Source of the DNA: Diphasiastrum complanatum
Taxonomy: Eukaryota; Streptophyta; Lycopodiopsida; Lycopodiales; Lycopodiaceae
Length of the DNA stretch: 64,000 nt
NCBI GenBank assembly: GCA_029204225.1
Contig: CM055099.1
Coordinates: 44,836,538-44,900,537 of the forward strand
Reading direction: 5' to 3'
The position numbers and the translations under genes were made by a program. The notes under the pieces were generated by a model that saw only the letters and a program-made list of their open reading frames with translations, was not told where the DNA came from and did no database searches. This document shows positions 45,179 to 56,745 of the stretch, piece by piece. Position 1 is the stretch's first letter. Each line of letters starts with the position of its first letter.

Positions 45179-46810
45179 CTGTAGATAACTAGGAATTTTC
45201 AGATCTCAAATGCCAAAAATGCAGAGTACTGCTGACCACTGACCGCATAATGCCTATGTATTACTTGTTCGAGAAAAAAATAAACAAGTACGTCCCGCTC
45301 ATTAAAGATGTTGCTAGGGAGTGCTAAAAACTCAGTTAGATTTCCAAGCTAGAGAAGAATAATTCACTTGAGCCAGAGATCGGCTATTGGTGGACGGATG
45401 GCTTGAAACTAGATCTTCACAGGATAAGAAAAGCTTAATTTTCTTTAGGCCAGACTGCAGCAAGCTCAAATCGAGAGAGCTTGAACCCCAGATTTGGAGT
45501 TATTGGGCATGAAAACATCGAAATGGAACAATGATTAGCTACCCAAAACATACAACGCCTTATTGGGCTTGAAAAGATCGAAATGGACCATTAATTAGCT
45601 ACCCAAAACATACAACGCGCCTGGGAATCGCTCTACATTCACATACTAAAGAAACACAAGCTCTGGATTTCTGGCCTAAAATCAATCTTTCTTCATCTTT
45701 GCACTACCACTACACATCACAAAACCAGATCTTCTTAAGAGTTTGAAGCTCCCAATATAGTCCCATACAGAGAAAGGAAAATCGAACAGTCAAGATCTGA
45801 GCAGATAAAACAAACAGGAGCAGCAAGCATAGACGACAGAACACCGTCTCTAAATCTGCATTGTACCAGAGTGTACACTGATCAAACGTTGCAATGTATG
45901 ATTTGCTGTTACAAAAAGTGGCATAAACTATAGTTTAAATTAAGCGATGCCGATGAGATGATTGCCCAAATTAAGAATAAAAGGCAGAGCCCAGCCTAGT
46001 TTTAGGATCATTCACAACTAATAATAAATCAATGGCACAACAATCGAGGCCGAATAGCCTTTTCGACAGCGTACGGTCCCAACAGCAGGTACCGTACGCG
46101 TCAAATTTTGCTGAAAAGGACGCCTGGATTTCACTCCGTTCATTCTTTAGTTCCAAGTAGTCAGCACGGACGTCGACGTCGACGTCGCGTCGAACAATAA
46201 AGGAACTAGAAGGCCGTTGACGGGTACGGGGGTTGGGGAGCCCTGCACCGGGTAGACTTGCAGGGAGCAACGGATCGCGGGTGTCAATCATGAATGAAGT
46301 CCGTGCTATTTCTCTGAAGTCCAGATTTCATTTCAGACTGCAGAGCAGTACAAATGTCAAAGTGAAGTCTGAATATGTTATACTAATGATATTAATAATT
46401 TCATTGAAATTTGGTACCAGACAAATTTATGTAATCTTTTAAAATTGGGATTGGGATTTCCTGTCTCAGTTCCAAGAGCCTCAAACAACAATAACGCTAG
46501 ATGCCAATTTCCAAATGATCCTTTGATTTGTCTTGAAGACATGGTCCATGATCGAGTGATTGGAAACCTCTTTTGGGATATCCTCAAAAAGTCTTTGGTT
46601 TTTTGAGGTGCATAACGAGAAATTGCCGCACACACACACGGACTAAGAATTCAAAGCAAAAACGTGATCTTGTTGTACCAAAACATGTACATATATGTTG
46701 CCCCTACAACTGCTTGTGCCAAGATTGCCCCATTAGGCAAGCATCACATCTCTGTGTAACTTTTCACATTTTAACAAAGGAAATGGAGCAACCTCACAGA
46801 TCGTAATATG
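45179..46810. other. upstream region of the PHD gene
   Basis: No firm exon. Contains a 60-bp direct tandem repeat (copies from 45502 and 45562), a GC-rich stretch with GACGTC repeats (46168-46195), and a minus-strand open frame at 46291-45971 of uncertain status (possible 5' exon). Confidence 0.3.
45502..45618. repeat. 60-bp tandem duplication
   Basis: ATTGGGCATGAAAACATCG at 45502 and ATTGGGCTTGAAAAGATCG at 45562; both units end TACCCAAAACATACAACGC. Confidence 0.88.
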
Positions 46811-46813
46811 TGA

Positions 46814-47045
46814 GGCAAATTTTTTTTCCACGCACCTTCTAGCATCAGGAAGGTACCTGTACAAAAATTTGCCTTTTTTTACACGCACCTTCGCCCGGAA
46901 GGTGCATGTAAAAAAAATTTACAACAAAAAAGGAAAAACAAAATGTAAAAAATGAATTCACGCCAGGAAGGGCCGGCTCCCCGGCCCTTCCGCCAGCAGA
47001 AGGTTGTGCACCCTCAGGCGCACAACCTTCTTGGGCAGAAGGGCC
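46814..47045. repeat. cluster of four hairpins with CCTTC/GAAGG arms
   Basis: Successive inverted repeats: ACCTTC/GAAGGT (46834-46854), ACACGCACCTTC/GAAGGTGCATGT (46881-46909), GAAGGGCCGG/CCGGCCCTTC with a 4-nt loop (46967-46990) and GAAGGTTGTGC/GCACAACCTTC (46999-47030). An outer GGCAAATTTTT/AAAAATTTGCC pair brackets the first. Very GC-rich within AT-rich flank. Confidence 0.85.
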
Positions 47046-47340
47046 GAGGAGCCTGACCCACCCCCCCACCATTTCCCATGTCAATGTCATATCCAATACT
47101 CAACGTTTGCTTGCTTGCCCATTTTTGTAAGCTACCTATTTTGATATGCCCATGTGCATTTGTCAAAGAGTAATTGGATTTGCAATCCTTGATGCCAAGC
47201 GTGCAATCAGCCTGCCAATCCCTCCTTGCAACTAGTACTAGTCACCAAATCTAGCTCCACTAGTCATGGTCTGTCCATCTTTTTGAATAAAAAACCATTA
47301 CTCAAAAACTGTGTTTTATTTGTAAATCCAAATATGCATC
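47046..47340. other. spacer
   Basis: No gene seen; short motif ACTAGTACTAGT near 47230. Confidence 0.3.
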
Positions 47341-47503
47341 TTCTATCTTAGAGAAGTTTGAAATGAAAGATTGTAAAGGAGGAGATACTCCTATGGAGCA
47401 AAATGTGAAAGGCTCTAATGGTGATGATGAAGTATCCTTTGAAGACATCACACTGTATAGAAGACTTATAGGCTCCCTAATCTATCTTATTGGAATTTAG
47501 ATA
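47341..47503 (+). pseudogene. copia RT fragment
   Basis: Reads KYASSILEKFEMKDCKGGDT and then EDITLYRRLIGSLIYL, the segment just after the YVDD domain. Closely related to 58440-58596 (KYASSILERFQM, KDITLYRKLVGSL). Truncated on both sides. Confidence 0.8.
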
Positions 47504-48130
47504 ATCCTTAAAAAAAACCATGATTTTGGCCTAAAACTAAGACCACTAAAAGAATACCAAAAAAGGTTACTCTTTTTTTGGTCAAAGTCCCAAAACAAAT
47601 GTCATCACGTTTTGCGACCTTCATGTTACAACTCTCATGTGGATAACCAATCAAAGACTGACACATGGCAGTGAAAATTTTGGCAAAATGTGCATGTGGC
47701 TTTCGGCATCTCCTGGCCTCCATGTGATGATAATGCACATTGACTACTTCAGGGGCCTCGCACAAGCATTATCCACCCTTCATAGACTATCTTGGTTTCT
47801 TGGGCCTAGGGGCCTCTTGGGTCCATATCGACATGGGGGCCTCCATGTAATGATCATGAGGCTTGACCCATAACTACACAAGGGGCCACACCTCAGCATT
47901 ATCCACCTTTGCCTTCCTCATATATGCATTCTCTTGCTCTGATGCTCTCTCTATATGTGCTTCCATCCACTCTATTGCCTTCACCAGCTCGTCTATGTTG
48001 AGCATAGCCTAAGAGCTTCAACAACATTTGCACAACCTAAAGGTATATTTGATTTCTTGTAACCTTCACGAATTTTGTTTTATTTTAAAATTAAAAGTGA
48101 AATAATTCTAACCATTTTAACATAACCCAT
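47504..48130. other. spacer with interspersed direct repeat
   Basis: 47619-47702 repeats 38068-38150 in direct orientation. No gene recognised. Confidence 0.5.
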
Positions 48131-48396
48131 GTATGCCAAGCATAGCTCTAGGTGGGAGCTATGCCCGACATATCTCGTGGTGAGAGATATGCTATGCATA
48201 GCTCAGGTTCAGATTTATGTCTGGAATAGCTCTTTTTGTTACTAAGCAAGGCTAATCTCCTTTGAGAACTATGTCAAGCATAGCTCCCTCGAGAGCTATG
48301 CCTGACATAGCTCTCGAAGGAGCTATGCCCGACATAACCGTTGAAAGAGCTATGTCTGGCATAGCTTGAGGCAGGCACTATGCTAGGCATAGCTTC
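48131..48396. repeat. palindromic minisatellite, cluster 1
   Basis: Nine degenerate units of about 27 bp on the palindromic consensus GAGCTATGYCYGRCATAGCT. Best-ordered part is 48290-48395, where units follow at 27, 27 and 28 bp. Each unit can fold into an 8-bp stem with a 4-5 nt loop. Confidence 0.9.
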
Positions 48397-48737
48397 GACC
48401 TCAAGAAATAATGCCCTTAATTGTTTTTAGAACATGCAAAAGATAGTAACTGATTAGAAATTAATTTTTTTTTTACAAAAGATGTTATTTATTGAATATT
48501 TTTTGGAATATTTTTGAATTTAAAAAAAATAATTTCTCTTTTTATTTCATCGAGACTATACATTACAAAAAATTTGTATTAATTCTGGTATTTTAATTTT
48601 CTAGAATCTAAAAGAAAAATGAATTTTTGCTCAAAATATTATGATTTTTTTCGAATTAGCTCACAATTTTCTAGATTTGAAATAATATGTCACTATTCAA
48701 TTGCTAGACATGAGGTAATAGTTTAAAGGCTATATAA
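48397..48737. other. AT-rich separator between palindrome clusters
   Basis: Very AT-rich; no palindrome units and no gene. Confidence 0.6.
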
Positions 48738-49040
48738 GATCTATGTCCGGCATAGCTCGGTTTAGGAATATGTCTAGAATATCTCCCAAGCAAAGCTATG
48801 TCTGACATAACTCCCTCGAGCGAGCTATGTATGCCATAGCTCTCACCCGGAGCTATGTCGGGCATAGCTCGAGGTGAGAGCCATGCCAGGCATAGATCTC
48901 GAAGGAGCTATGCAGGGCATACCTTTGTTTGAGAGCTATGATTTGCATAGCTCTTGAATGAGCTTAGCCAGGACTAGCTCTTGGTGAGAACTATGCCCAA
49001 CATAGCTCCTTCGAGAGCTGTGTCCAAAATAGCTCTCACC
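48738..49040. repeat. palindromic minisatellite, cluster 2
   Basis: Eleven units of the same palindromic consensus as cluster 1, more diverged, with CTCGAG- and CTCACC-type linkers between units. Same orientation-neutral structure. Confidence 0.9.
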
Positions 49041-49400
49041 CCAAGTATTACCGACTTCTTTGCTTTGTTATTTTAAAATCCGATTGTTCCTTTGAGTTTA
49101 ACATCCTTGAACTTAAAATTGTAGATATTGAGAGCCATTTTTTTGGAAGAATTTCAAAATGGCTCATATTATAGTTTGACCTCCCCTCAACCCATCCGAT
49201 TTACAAAAAATCAACATCAAGACACATGTTTTATTTTACAAAGGGTTGTGAAGGACAAATGAGCTTTTCCTATGAACTGCCAAGAATGCTGGTAAAGGGT
49301 CGTCAACCTTTAAAATTGTAGGTCAAGCTTTAAACACTTTACTAAAAATTGATTTCAGAATCATAGATTAGAATTCATCCAAATGACATGCTGAAAACTA
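49041..49400. other. spacer
   Basis: No feature recognised. Confidence 0.3.
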
Positions 49401-49550
49401 GTTTTCAAATGAGGTTTGGACATTATGAGTTTTTAGTGCTTCCTTTTGGTTTAACAAATGCACCTATGACAATTCAATAGATGATGAATGATCGCTTTCG
49501 TCCAAATTTGAGAAAATTCATAGTTGTATTTTTTGCCATTTGTAGCAAGA
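49401..49550 (+). pseudogene. gypsy RT scrap
   Basis: Reads [20 protein letters not shown] and, after a stop, MMNDRFRPNLRKFIVVFF, the gypsy RT palm region. YVDD has become FFAI. About 45 codons only. Confidence 0.7.
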
Positions 49551-49639
49551 TATTAAGGATTTATACTAAATCTTTACACTAAGTATAAGGCACAAGGGTT
49601 GGCCAGTGTTCTAACCCTAGACTAATAGATCATCTCAAT

Positions 49640-50250
49640 GGAGATGGGTGGGGATGATCCACTCAATGACTGACCATCTTGAAAACATAAAAGATCTTGC
49701 TCTGCAAATGGAATGTGCTAATCTACCACCAAGCTACAACTCTCTAATCATTATCATTGAGAGAATAGAAGAAAAGATAGATAAAGATTATCAACAATAG
49801 CCAAGGAAAGGAGAAAGAACAAAAATGGACATCAGGACATAGGCATTTTTATTATGATGAAGTAGGCTCTCTGCATGGAATTGCTTCAAAAATATAAAGA
49901 ATCAAAAAAATAAACTTTTTGCACATGGTAGAGGAAGAAAGTAAGGACTTATTGTGCATCATGGCCTATGGAGTGGGAATATTAGTGAAATTGTATCAGT
50001 GATGAGCAAATTGAGAGAGTCAACTCATAGAGAGGACCCCTCATGGTACCTTGCTTCAACTACAACATCTCACATGACTTGTGAATCCTTTGCCAATAGA
50101 ATTGAGGTGATGATAGGTGATAAAAAAAGAATTGAAGAAATTGGTAAAGAATCCATATGCGTCTAGTTAGAAAAAGGGAGTATAATTTTCAGGGAAGTTT
50201 TGCACATCTTGGACCTTGCTAGAATTTGTTATCATTGAGTTGTACAACAT
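49640..50250 (+). pseudogene. copia gag/protease scrap
   Basis: Gag end (DHLENIKDLALQMECANLPP) followed after several stops by a degenerate protease (WYLASTTTSHMTCE for the usual W-DSGATSHMT) and VLHILDLARICYH. The catalytic Asp is lost. Confidence 0.65.
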
Positions 50251-50760
50251 ATTTTAGGTTACCTCTTGATACTTCAATTCCTAGTATGAAATGGAGAACA
50301 CCAAGATCCACCATCTTGAACTCTCTAGACAATGCTATTTTCACTTCTTTTATACCATCGTGAACATTACCACTAAGGATAATGTCATCTACATACAAAA
50401 TAAGAATGATGATCTTACCATCATTGAATCTTAAGTACAAAGAAAGTTCATAAGCAGTTACAACAAAATTAATAGAGGTTAAGAAGGCATTAAACCTAGA
50501 GTACCAAGCTCTAGGTGCTTGCTTAATCCCATAAAGGTCTTCTTGGGTCTTGAGGTGGATCCTCAAGATCTTGATCATATGAATCCTCCTCAAATCTTGC
50601 AAGATCCTTGACATAAGAGGGATTAGTAGCACTTTCATTCATCTTGTAGTAGTTACCTTCATCAAATGTAACATCTCTACTCACTAAAATCTTTTTAGTG
50701 ATAGGATTATAGACTCTATATCCCTTGTTATTTTCACCATAACCAACGGGTTTGACAATC
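50220..50760 (-). pseudogene. copia integrase C-terminus fused to RT fragment
   Basis: Minus strand reads KPVGYGENNKGYRVYNP and SRDVTFDEGNYYKM (post-integrase region), then by deletion DLYGIKQAPRAWYSRFNAFL and ILYVDDIILSGN (YVDD intact) to LHFILGIEVSRG. The N-terminal half of RT is missing. Overlaps the end of an opposite-strand gag/protease scrap. Confidence 0.82.
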
Positions 50761-51770
50761 TGTGAGTAATTTTTTTGCGAGTTTTATTTACAAATGATTT
50801 CTAAATTTCATGGCACACGGTATGCTATCAAATATATAGGCTTTATATATAATCATTTTATATTAGATAAAAACTAACTTTGATTATACCAATGGATTCT
50901 ACATAAAAAAAATGGAGCACTTTTGCTTTTTGGACCATCTCAATCCAAAGCAATAGTAAGAAAGTTATGACAGTTCAACGTTTTTTAGACTAGAAAACAT
51001 TTTTCCCTTGGAATCCAAAAGGGGTAGCACGCTGGCATGCTATCACTTTGAGTTAAAGACTAAAAGTTTAAATTGGTAGCACCTCGGCATGCTACCCCTT
51101 TCAAGTTGCAAGAGAAAAAAAATTAGCCCAAAAAACTTTGAAGGGCGATAACTTTCTTAATATTGCTAGGATTGAGATGATCCAAAATGCAAAAATGCTC
51201 CATATTTTATGTAGAATACAGTGATTTAATCAAATTTGATATAAAAAAAATGAGAATATTTTATTATTGTATCATCTCAACATAAGCTTAATATTTAAGT
51301 TATAGCCTCCATCTAGAATATACAATAAAAATATTTTTTTTTTACCAACATTGATTTTATGATACCTATCATAGGCTTGGCCACATACCATCATGTCGTT
51401 TAATGTATGGTCATACATCAATCCTTGGCAGTAGACAAAAATGTTTTTGATAAATATAAAATTAAAGTGATTAAGTTTTTTGTGTTCTCAATTGTATAGC
51501 ATACTATGTAAAATTTGTAGACAACATGATTTGCAGACATCTCTTTTAGCTAGTAAGAAAATAAACAACATGATAATGAAGTACACAAATAGATTTCACC
51601 CCCAAAAGCAAGTAGAATGATTTTAAAAACCTAAAAAAAAATGTAGCATGTCATGTGCTATCAATTTGACGTAATTTAAAAACAGTAAACTCTCAAAACT
51701 CGCAGATGATTTACTCGCAAAATGCTAAATCCCATAACGAACGAAGACTCCTTTAATGGATGTAGGATCA
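50761..51770. other. AT-rich spacer
   Basis: No gene recognised. A pair of similar blocks around 51020-51110 (GGTAGCAC, GGCATGCTA) and poly-A runs suggest decayed repeats. Confidence 0.3.
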
Positions 51771-51772
51771 TC

Positions 51773-53372
51773 CTTATCTTGTTCAGGAACCGACGTCTAT
51801 CCAAGAGGCACTTAGTCAGCCTGACTCAGATCTATGGAAAGAAGCTATGGATAAAGAGTATTCATCTCTTATCAAGAATTAGATGTGGACAATTGTCGAA
51901 TTGCCTGCTAGCAGAAACGTAGTTGATTGCAAATGGATTTTCAAAGTCAAGTACAACACAGATGGAAGCATCATTAGAAGAAAGGCACGACTAGTAGCTA
52001 GAGGTTTTTCTTGGGTATACAACATTGATTACATTGAGACCTTCAGTTCAGTAGTCAAGCATTTTTCTATTCGACTTTTGCTATCATTTGCCATTGCAGT
52101 AGATTTGGAAATACATCAAATGGATGTACAGACAACATATCTCAATGGAGTTATCGAAGAAGACATTTACATGGTGCAACCCGAAGGTTATATTATCGAG
52201 GGTAAGCACAATCATGTTTGTAAAATCCATAAGGCACTTTATGGCTTGAAGCAATCTGCTCGAGCATGGTTTCAAAGGATCAATACTTTCCCCATCGATC
52301 ACGGCTATACACCTCGCTCTTCATATTCAAACATTTACTTCAGAGCAATGCAGCAGTCTTTTATCATTATCACATTATACGTGCATGATACATTGTTTTT
52401 CAGCAACAATACTGATCTGATAAAAGATGCCAAGACAATGTTATCTTCCAAATTCGACATGACCGATCTGGACGAAGCACATTTATGCCTTGGTATACAA
52501 ATTCACAGAGACAGAAAACAAAAGTTGATCTACATTACACAACAGAAGTACATGTACAACATTTTAGTCAGATATAATCTGAAAAATTGCAAGTTAGCTC
52601 TCTCACCAATGGAACCAGGGCTCAAATTGTCAAAGGACTAGTGTCGCCAAACAATTCATGAGAAGCAGCAGATGCGTGAGTATCCTTACCATTCTATTAT
52701 AGGATCTCTTATGTACGCCATGATCTGTACTAGGCCAGACATAGCTTTTGCAGTTAGCTCTCTCAGCCAGTTTATGACTAATCTTGGTATAACACATTGG
52801 AAGGCTCTTATCAGAGTCATTAGATATCTTCGAGCTACTATGGACTTTTGCATTTGTTATGGTGTAGTCAGCAACTACAAACTCAATTTCCTCAGTGGTT
52901 ACACAGATGCGAGTTGGACAGGAGATGTAGACACTCGTAAATGTACTTCCGGATTTACATTCATCCTCAACAATGGTCCAATTTCCTAGAACAGTCACAA
53001 GCAATCTTCGATAGCTCTATCTTCCACTGAATCAGAGTATATCACAGCCTCTCAAGTTACAAAGGAAGCAATTTGGTTGAGAAACTTGCTCTCAGATATC
53101 GGTCTGAATCAATATGCTTCGACAACATTATTTTGTGACAATCAAAGTGCCATCGCTTATTCAACCAACCTGGATTTTATTCCAGGAGTAAGCACATTGA
53201 ACTGAAGTATCATTTTGTCAGAAGCAAAATTCTCAATGAAGAGGTCAGATTGCAGTATTGTAGAACGCAAGATATGACAGCAGATGTTTTTACTAAAGCA
53301 TTAAGTTTGGAGTCACACAGAAGATTCTGTGTAGGACTAAGTTTGAAGGTCAAGGCATTCAAGGATTCAGAT
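51773..53372 (+). pseudogene. copia RT/RNase H, family A copy 2
   Basis: Homology to copy 1 starts at about 51773. RT 51838-52641: TIVELPASRNVVDCKWIFK, HQMDVQTTYLNG, ALYGLKQSARAWFQR, active site LYVHDTLFF (first Asp of YVDD replaced by His), LCLGIQIHRDR. A TAG at 52639 interrupts; 52672-52989 continues GSLMYAMICTRPDIAFAVSS and SGYTDASWTG. After a stop at 52987 RNase H reads STESEYI, CDNQSAIAY and KYHFVRSKILNEEV. Integrase, protease, gag and 5' LTR are missing. Confidence 0.9.
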
Positions 53373-53382
53373 TAAGGGGGAG
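53373..53382 (+). other. polypurine tract, family A
   Basis: TAAGGGGGAG immediately before the LTR TGTTGG; same run in the inverted copy at 15444-15453. Confidence 0.85.
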
Positions 53383-54547
53383 TGTTGGATTATTCTTCTT
53401 CTTACTAATCCTCTAATCAGTTTTAATCTTCATCCATTGTTTATCTACTTCTGCAGATTTTTGTGTGTTTACACAGTCTGCAGAATTACAAGTGTTTTTA
53501 CATAGTCTGCAGAATTACACAGAGTTTTCGATAGTGTCGCATTTTTCGCCTGACAAAAATCTCGTGAAAAAATGCAATGTCGCCTTTTTCGCATTTTTCG
53601 CCTGTCAGGAAATCTTGTGCAAATATGCAGTGTCGCATTTTTTGCTTTTTTCAAAGAGCCTCAAATGTTAAGGAAATGGCTCTGGCAAAGTGTGGGGCAA
53701 CCCTAAATGAGATTTAAGAGTACCTTCGTCTTTTTCATCTTTTTGCGAAAAACCCGACAGTGTTGCCTATGGCTGTTTTAGTTCATTTCTATAGAGCTAC
53801 AATTTTGGTTCATTTATGCAGATAGAACGTTTACGGCCAATTTCACCGCATATCAGCAATCGATGACAAGGACTGGATGGATGCCAGCGAATCACCAGCC
53901 AACTGGCGATCACAATTGACAACCTAATTTCTTAGAATAAATAGTTGTTCATATTCATACAGATTAATTCATTGAAAATCAGAATTATCAAAAGCCTTTG
54001 AATAGTTAGCTCTCTCTCTTGAGCTTGCAAGCTTGAACACTCATGAGAATTCTAGCTCACTTCTTAGAGTTGTTTTAGAGATTGCTATTGCGATATTGCT
54101 CATCAGCATTGCGCATTAATTCAGACTTTCATTTTTAGCCGCTCAGAGATAGCATAGAGTACATGGCTTCAATCCACAAATTATTGTACTCATTTACTTC
54201 TGTTTCATTTTGAATCAATACTATTCTTTATTGCATTCAGTTTTGTCTCAGACTGTATGCGTTTCTGTATTTCTTCGCGACTAATTATTTGTCTGATAAT
54301 CTTCAATGATTAATTGTTTGGCTACGTAATCATTGTAGTACTGACAATTTCAAAGTTAGTTACTATAAGTTCAAACGTGATTTCTAGCACTATTGTCATG
54401 TTTGAAATTGATAGGCATAGTCATGCATTGGAAAGATGAAGATAGTTTATTTTGCCATGCACAACAGGTTTTCTTTCTAGACACATGAATTATATTTATT
54501 CGTTTCTTTTCGAGCTAGACCTATCTTCTGCATACCACTTTCTGACA
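53383..54547 (+). repeat. complete 3' LTR, family A
   Basis: 1165 bp, TGTTGGATTATT to TTCTGACA. Contains a tandem U3 block with TCGCATTTTTCGCC repeated about three times (53537-53645). Its right end abuts family-F LTR sequence directly. Confidence 0.92.
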
Positions 54548-54858
54548 TGAGGAACTCACGATATCATACTGCTCTTCCATTTATTTCAAAACTGTACTTC
54601 ACATTAAATCTGATTTCAGTTGTACCACACACAAACCATCTCTAATCTCTTCGATGGACTGTACGCTCGTTTTAGAGTATGAATTAATTTTTAAGATCAT
54701 GTTGGGCAATCAGAACACCTAAAGCTGTGATTATCTCTGACATAAGCTGTCTATTAGACTATTTTTGCACCTAGCAGCCGATTAGAACAGGAGAGTTGTT
54801 TCGCAATATTCCTGCTCTCTTCTCCGTTCTCATTCTTCATATCTCCCTTGCCCCATCA
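54548..54858 (+). repeat. 5' LTR fragment, family F
   Basis: 54552-54706 matches 57903-58063 (ACTCACGATATCATACTGC); the remainder to CCCCATCA at 54858 is the LTR 3' end before the PBS. The 5' part is missing where the family-A LTR joins. Confidence 0.85.
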
Positions 54859-54861
54859 AAT

Positions 54862-54873
54862 TGGTATCAGAGC
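54862..54873 (+). other. primer-binding site, family F
   Basis: TGGTATCAGAGC, perfect tRNA-Met type PBS, 3 bp after the LTR end. Confidence 0.92.
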
Positions 54874-54925
54874 TTAGTCCAAATAAACCGAGAGATTAAG
54901 TTTGTTTTATTTGTATATTGTAATC

Positions 54926-56220
54926 ATGTCTCATATAGGTAGCCTGGAGTCATTGACAAGTTCAATGGTTCTAACTTCTACATTTGGAAGTTGAAACTTA
55001 GAATGATGTTGAAAGATAGAGATCTTTGGGATGTAGTAGAAGGTACAGACCTGAAATCAAAAGATGGTGATCAAGCAAAGGCTTGGAGGATCAAAGATTA
55101 GAAGGCCTTAGCGTATATCATACTCAATCTGGTCGACTCCCAAATATCTCACGTTACCACGTGCAAAACCTCTAAGGAAGCACTGGACTTGTTATCAAGT
55201 CTCTATGAGATTCACGATGTAACCACGAGATTACATCTTAGAAGGAAGTTCTTTACTCTTAGCATGTCTGATTCTACTGCCATCACTTCTCACATCAACA
55301 GTTTCAAGTCCCTGTTAGATCAGTTATCAGCTGTAGGATGTTCTATTCAAGATGATGATGCCATTATGACCTTGCTTTCTTCTCTTCCAAAGTCCTATGA
55401 GTACTTTGTGGTGATGATCTCCACACAACCGGACCTCACCCTTCAAAAGGTGATTGGTCATCTTCTTCAAGAAGAAATGCAGAGAAAGACTAGCAGCCTG
55501 TCCATCAAGGACAAATCCATGGCTCTATACACCAAGAAGAAAGATCATTCCAAGGGCAAGAATCAGGTGCAGCAACAACAACAGAAGCCTCACACTCAAG
55601 GTGAGCATGGTGGATCGCGCAAGAAGCTCTTCTGCAGATATTGCAAAAGAGCTAATCACGACATCAAGGAGTGTCGCATCAGGATCTACAATGAGGCAAA
55701 GAAATAGCAACAACAACAGCCAGACTCCTCCAACGCGATCGAATTCAAGGAACAAGACACACACTTGTTAATGGCTTACAACAGCAGCGAAGACTGTGAT
55801 AGCTGGTACATGGACAGTGGCGCTGCCCAACACATGACCTCTTGCAAGGAATGGTTTACGGAGTACATAGCTTACAGCAAAGACCAATTTATCTACCTCA
55901 GAGATTCTGGCACCATGCGCGTGAAAGGAAAAGGAGCAATGAAGATCACCTTCAACAATGATCTATCCATTTGTGTTCCTAACGTCCTTCATGTTCTTCA
56001 ATTGTCAAAGAACCTATTATCAGTCTTGAAGATAATTGATGAGGGCTACATTGTTACCTTCTCATCTGAGGAGTGTACAATATTCGAAAAAGATACTCCT
56101 CTGACTACATGCACTAGAGTCGAGAACCTTTATGTAGTCTCTAATTCAGTTGCATTAGCTAGTATCTCTAATGAAAATGTAAACGACAGTGTTGTTCTGT
56201 GGCATAGTCGATTTGGACAT
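54926..56220 (+). pseudogene. copia gag-protease, family F
   Basis: Gag begins near 54926 but needs a frame change to enter KFNGSNFYIWKLKLRMMLKD; a TAG lies near 55099 and another at 55705. Open from 55189: LRRKFFTLSMS, Gln-rich linker, CCHC knuckle CRYCKRANHDIKEC (about 55633-55674). Protease from 55765: WYMDSGAAQHMT (catalytic DSG intact), VLQLSKNLLSV. Ends in the GAG-pre-integrase motif LWHSRFGHV at about 56220 and then jumps into RNase H. Integrase and RT are absent. Confidence 0.9.
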
Positions 56221-56239
56221 GTGACATGCTATCGACCCA

Positions 56240-56690
56240 CTTGTCTTGCGAGGCTATTCCCCCCGACTCAGATTGGGCAGGAACAGTTTCTACCAAAAAA
56301 ATCTACCTCCGGGTTCTATTTCTATCTGGCAGGGGGGCCGATTTCGTGGAACTCAAGGAAGCAAAAATCAGTCACGCTTTTTTCAACAAAGACAGTACAT
56401 CGCAGCATGTCAAGCTTCAAAAGAAGCTATATGGATGAAGTTGTTATTTCACGACTTACATCACACTCAGTTTTATGCTACCACCATTCTGTGTGACAAC
56501 ATGAACTGTATTTCACTGTCACTGAATCACAGATTTCATAGCAAATCCAAGCACATAGAAATCCAGTATCATTTTATTTGGGAGAAAGTTTTCTCAAGGC
56601 AAGTGATCTTTCAATATTGCTCCACAACGAAAATGGTCGTAGACATCTTCACCAAAGTGCTTCCCAAGATCAAGCATTAGAAGTTCTTCA
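56240..56690 (+). pseudogene. RNase H C-terminus, family F
   Basis: In three overlapping frames: DSDWAGTVSTKKSTSGFYF, GGPISWNSRKQ, then ASKEAIWMKLLFHDL, CDNMNCISLS, SKHIEIQYHF and VVDIFTKVLPK. Frameshifts near 56285 and 56400. Leads into the polypurine tract AAGGGGGGA (56736-56744). Confidence 0.85.
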
Positions 56691-56745
56691 GCATACTAAA
56701 CCTGACGAAGATACCAAGGCACTGATTGTGACCTTAAGGGGGGAT

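Noticed and set aside
45971-46291. 106-codon minus-strand frame as first exon of the PHD gene
   Set aside because: No convincing donor or phase match to the 45178 acceptor; openness is partly due to the GACGTC repeat.
48131-49040. CRISPR-like array
   Set aside because: Repeats are degenerate, palindromic and separated by only about 7 bp; no unique spacers; eukaryotic context.
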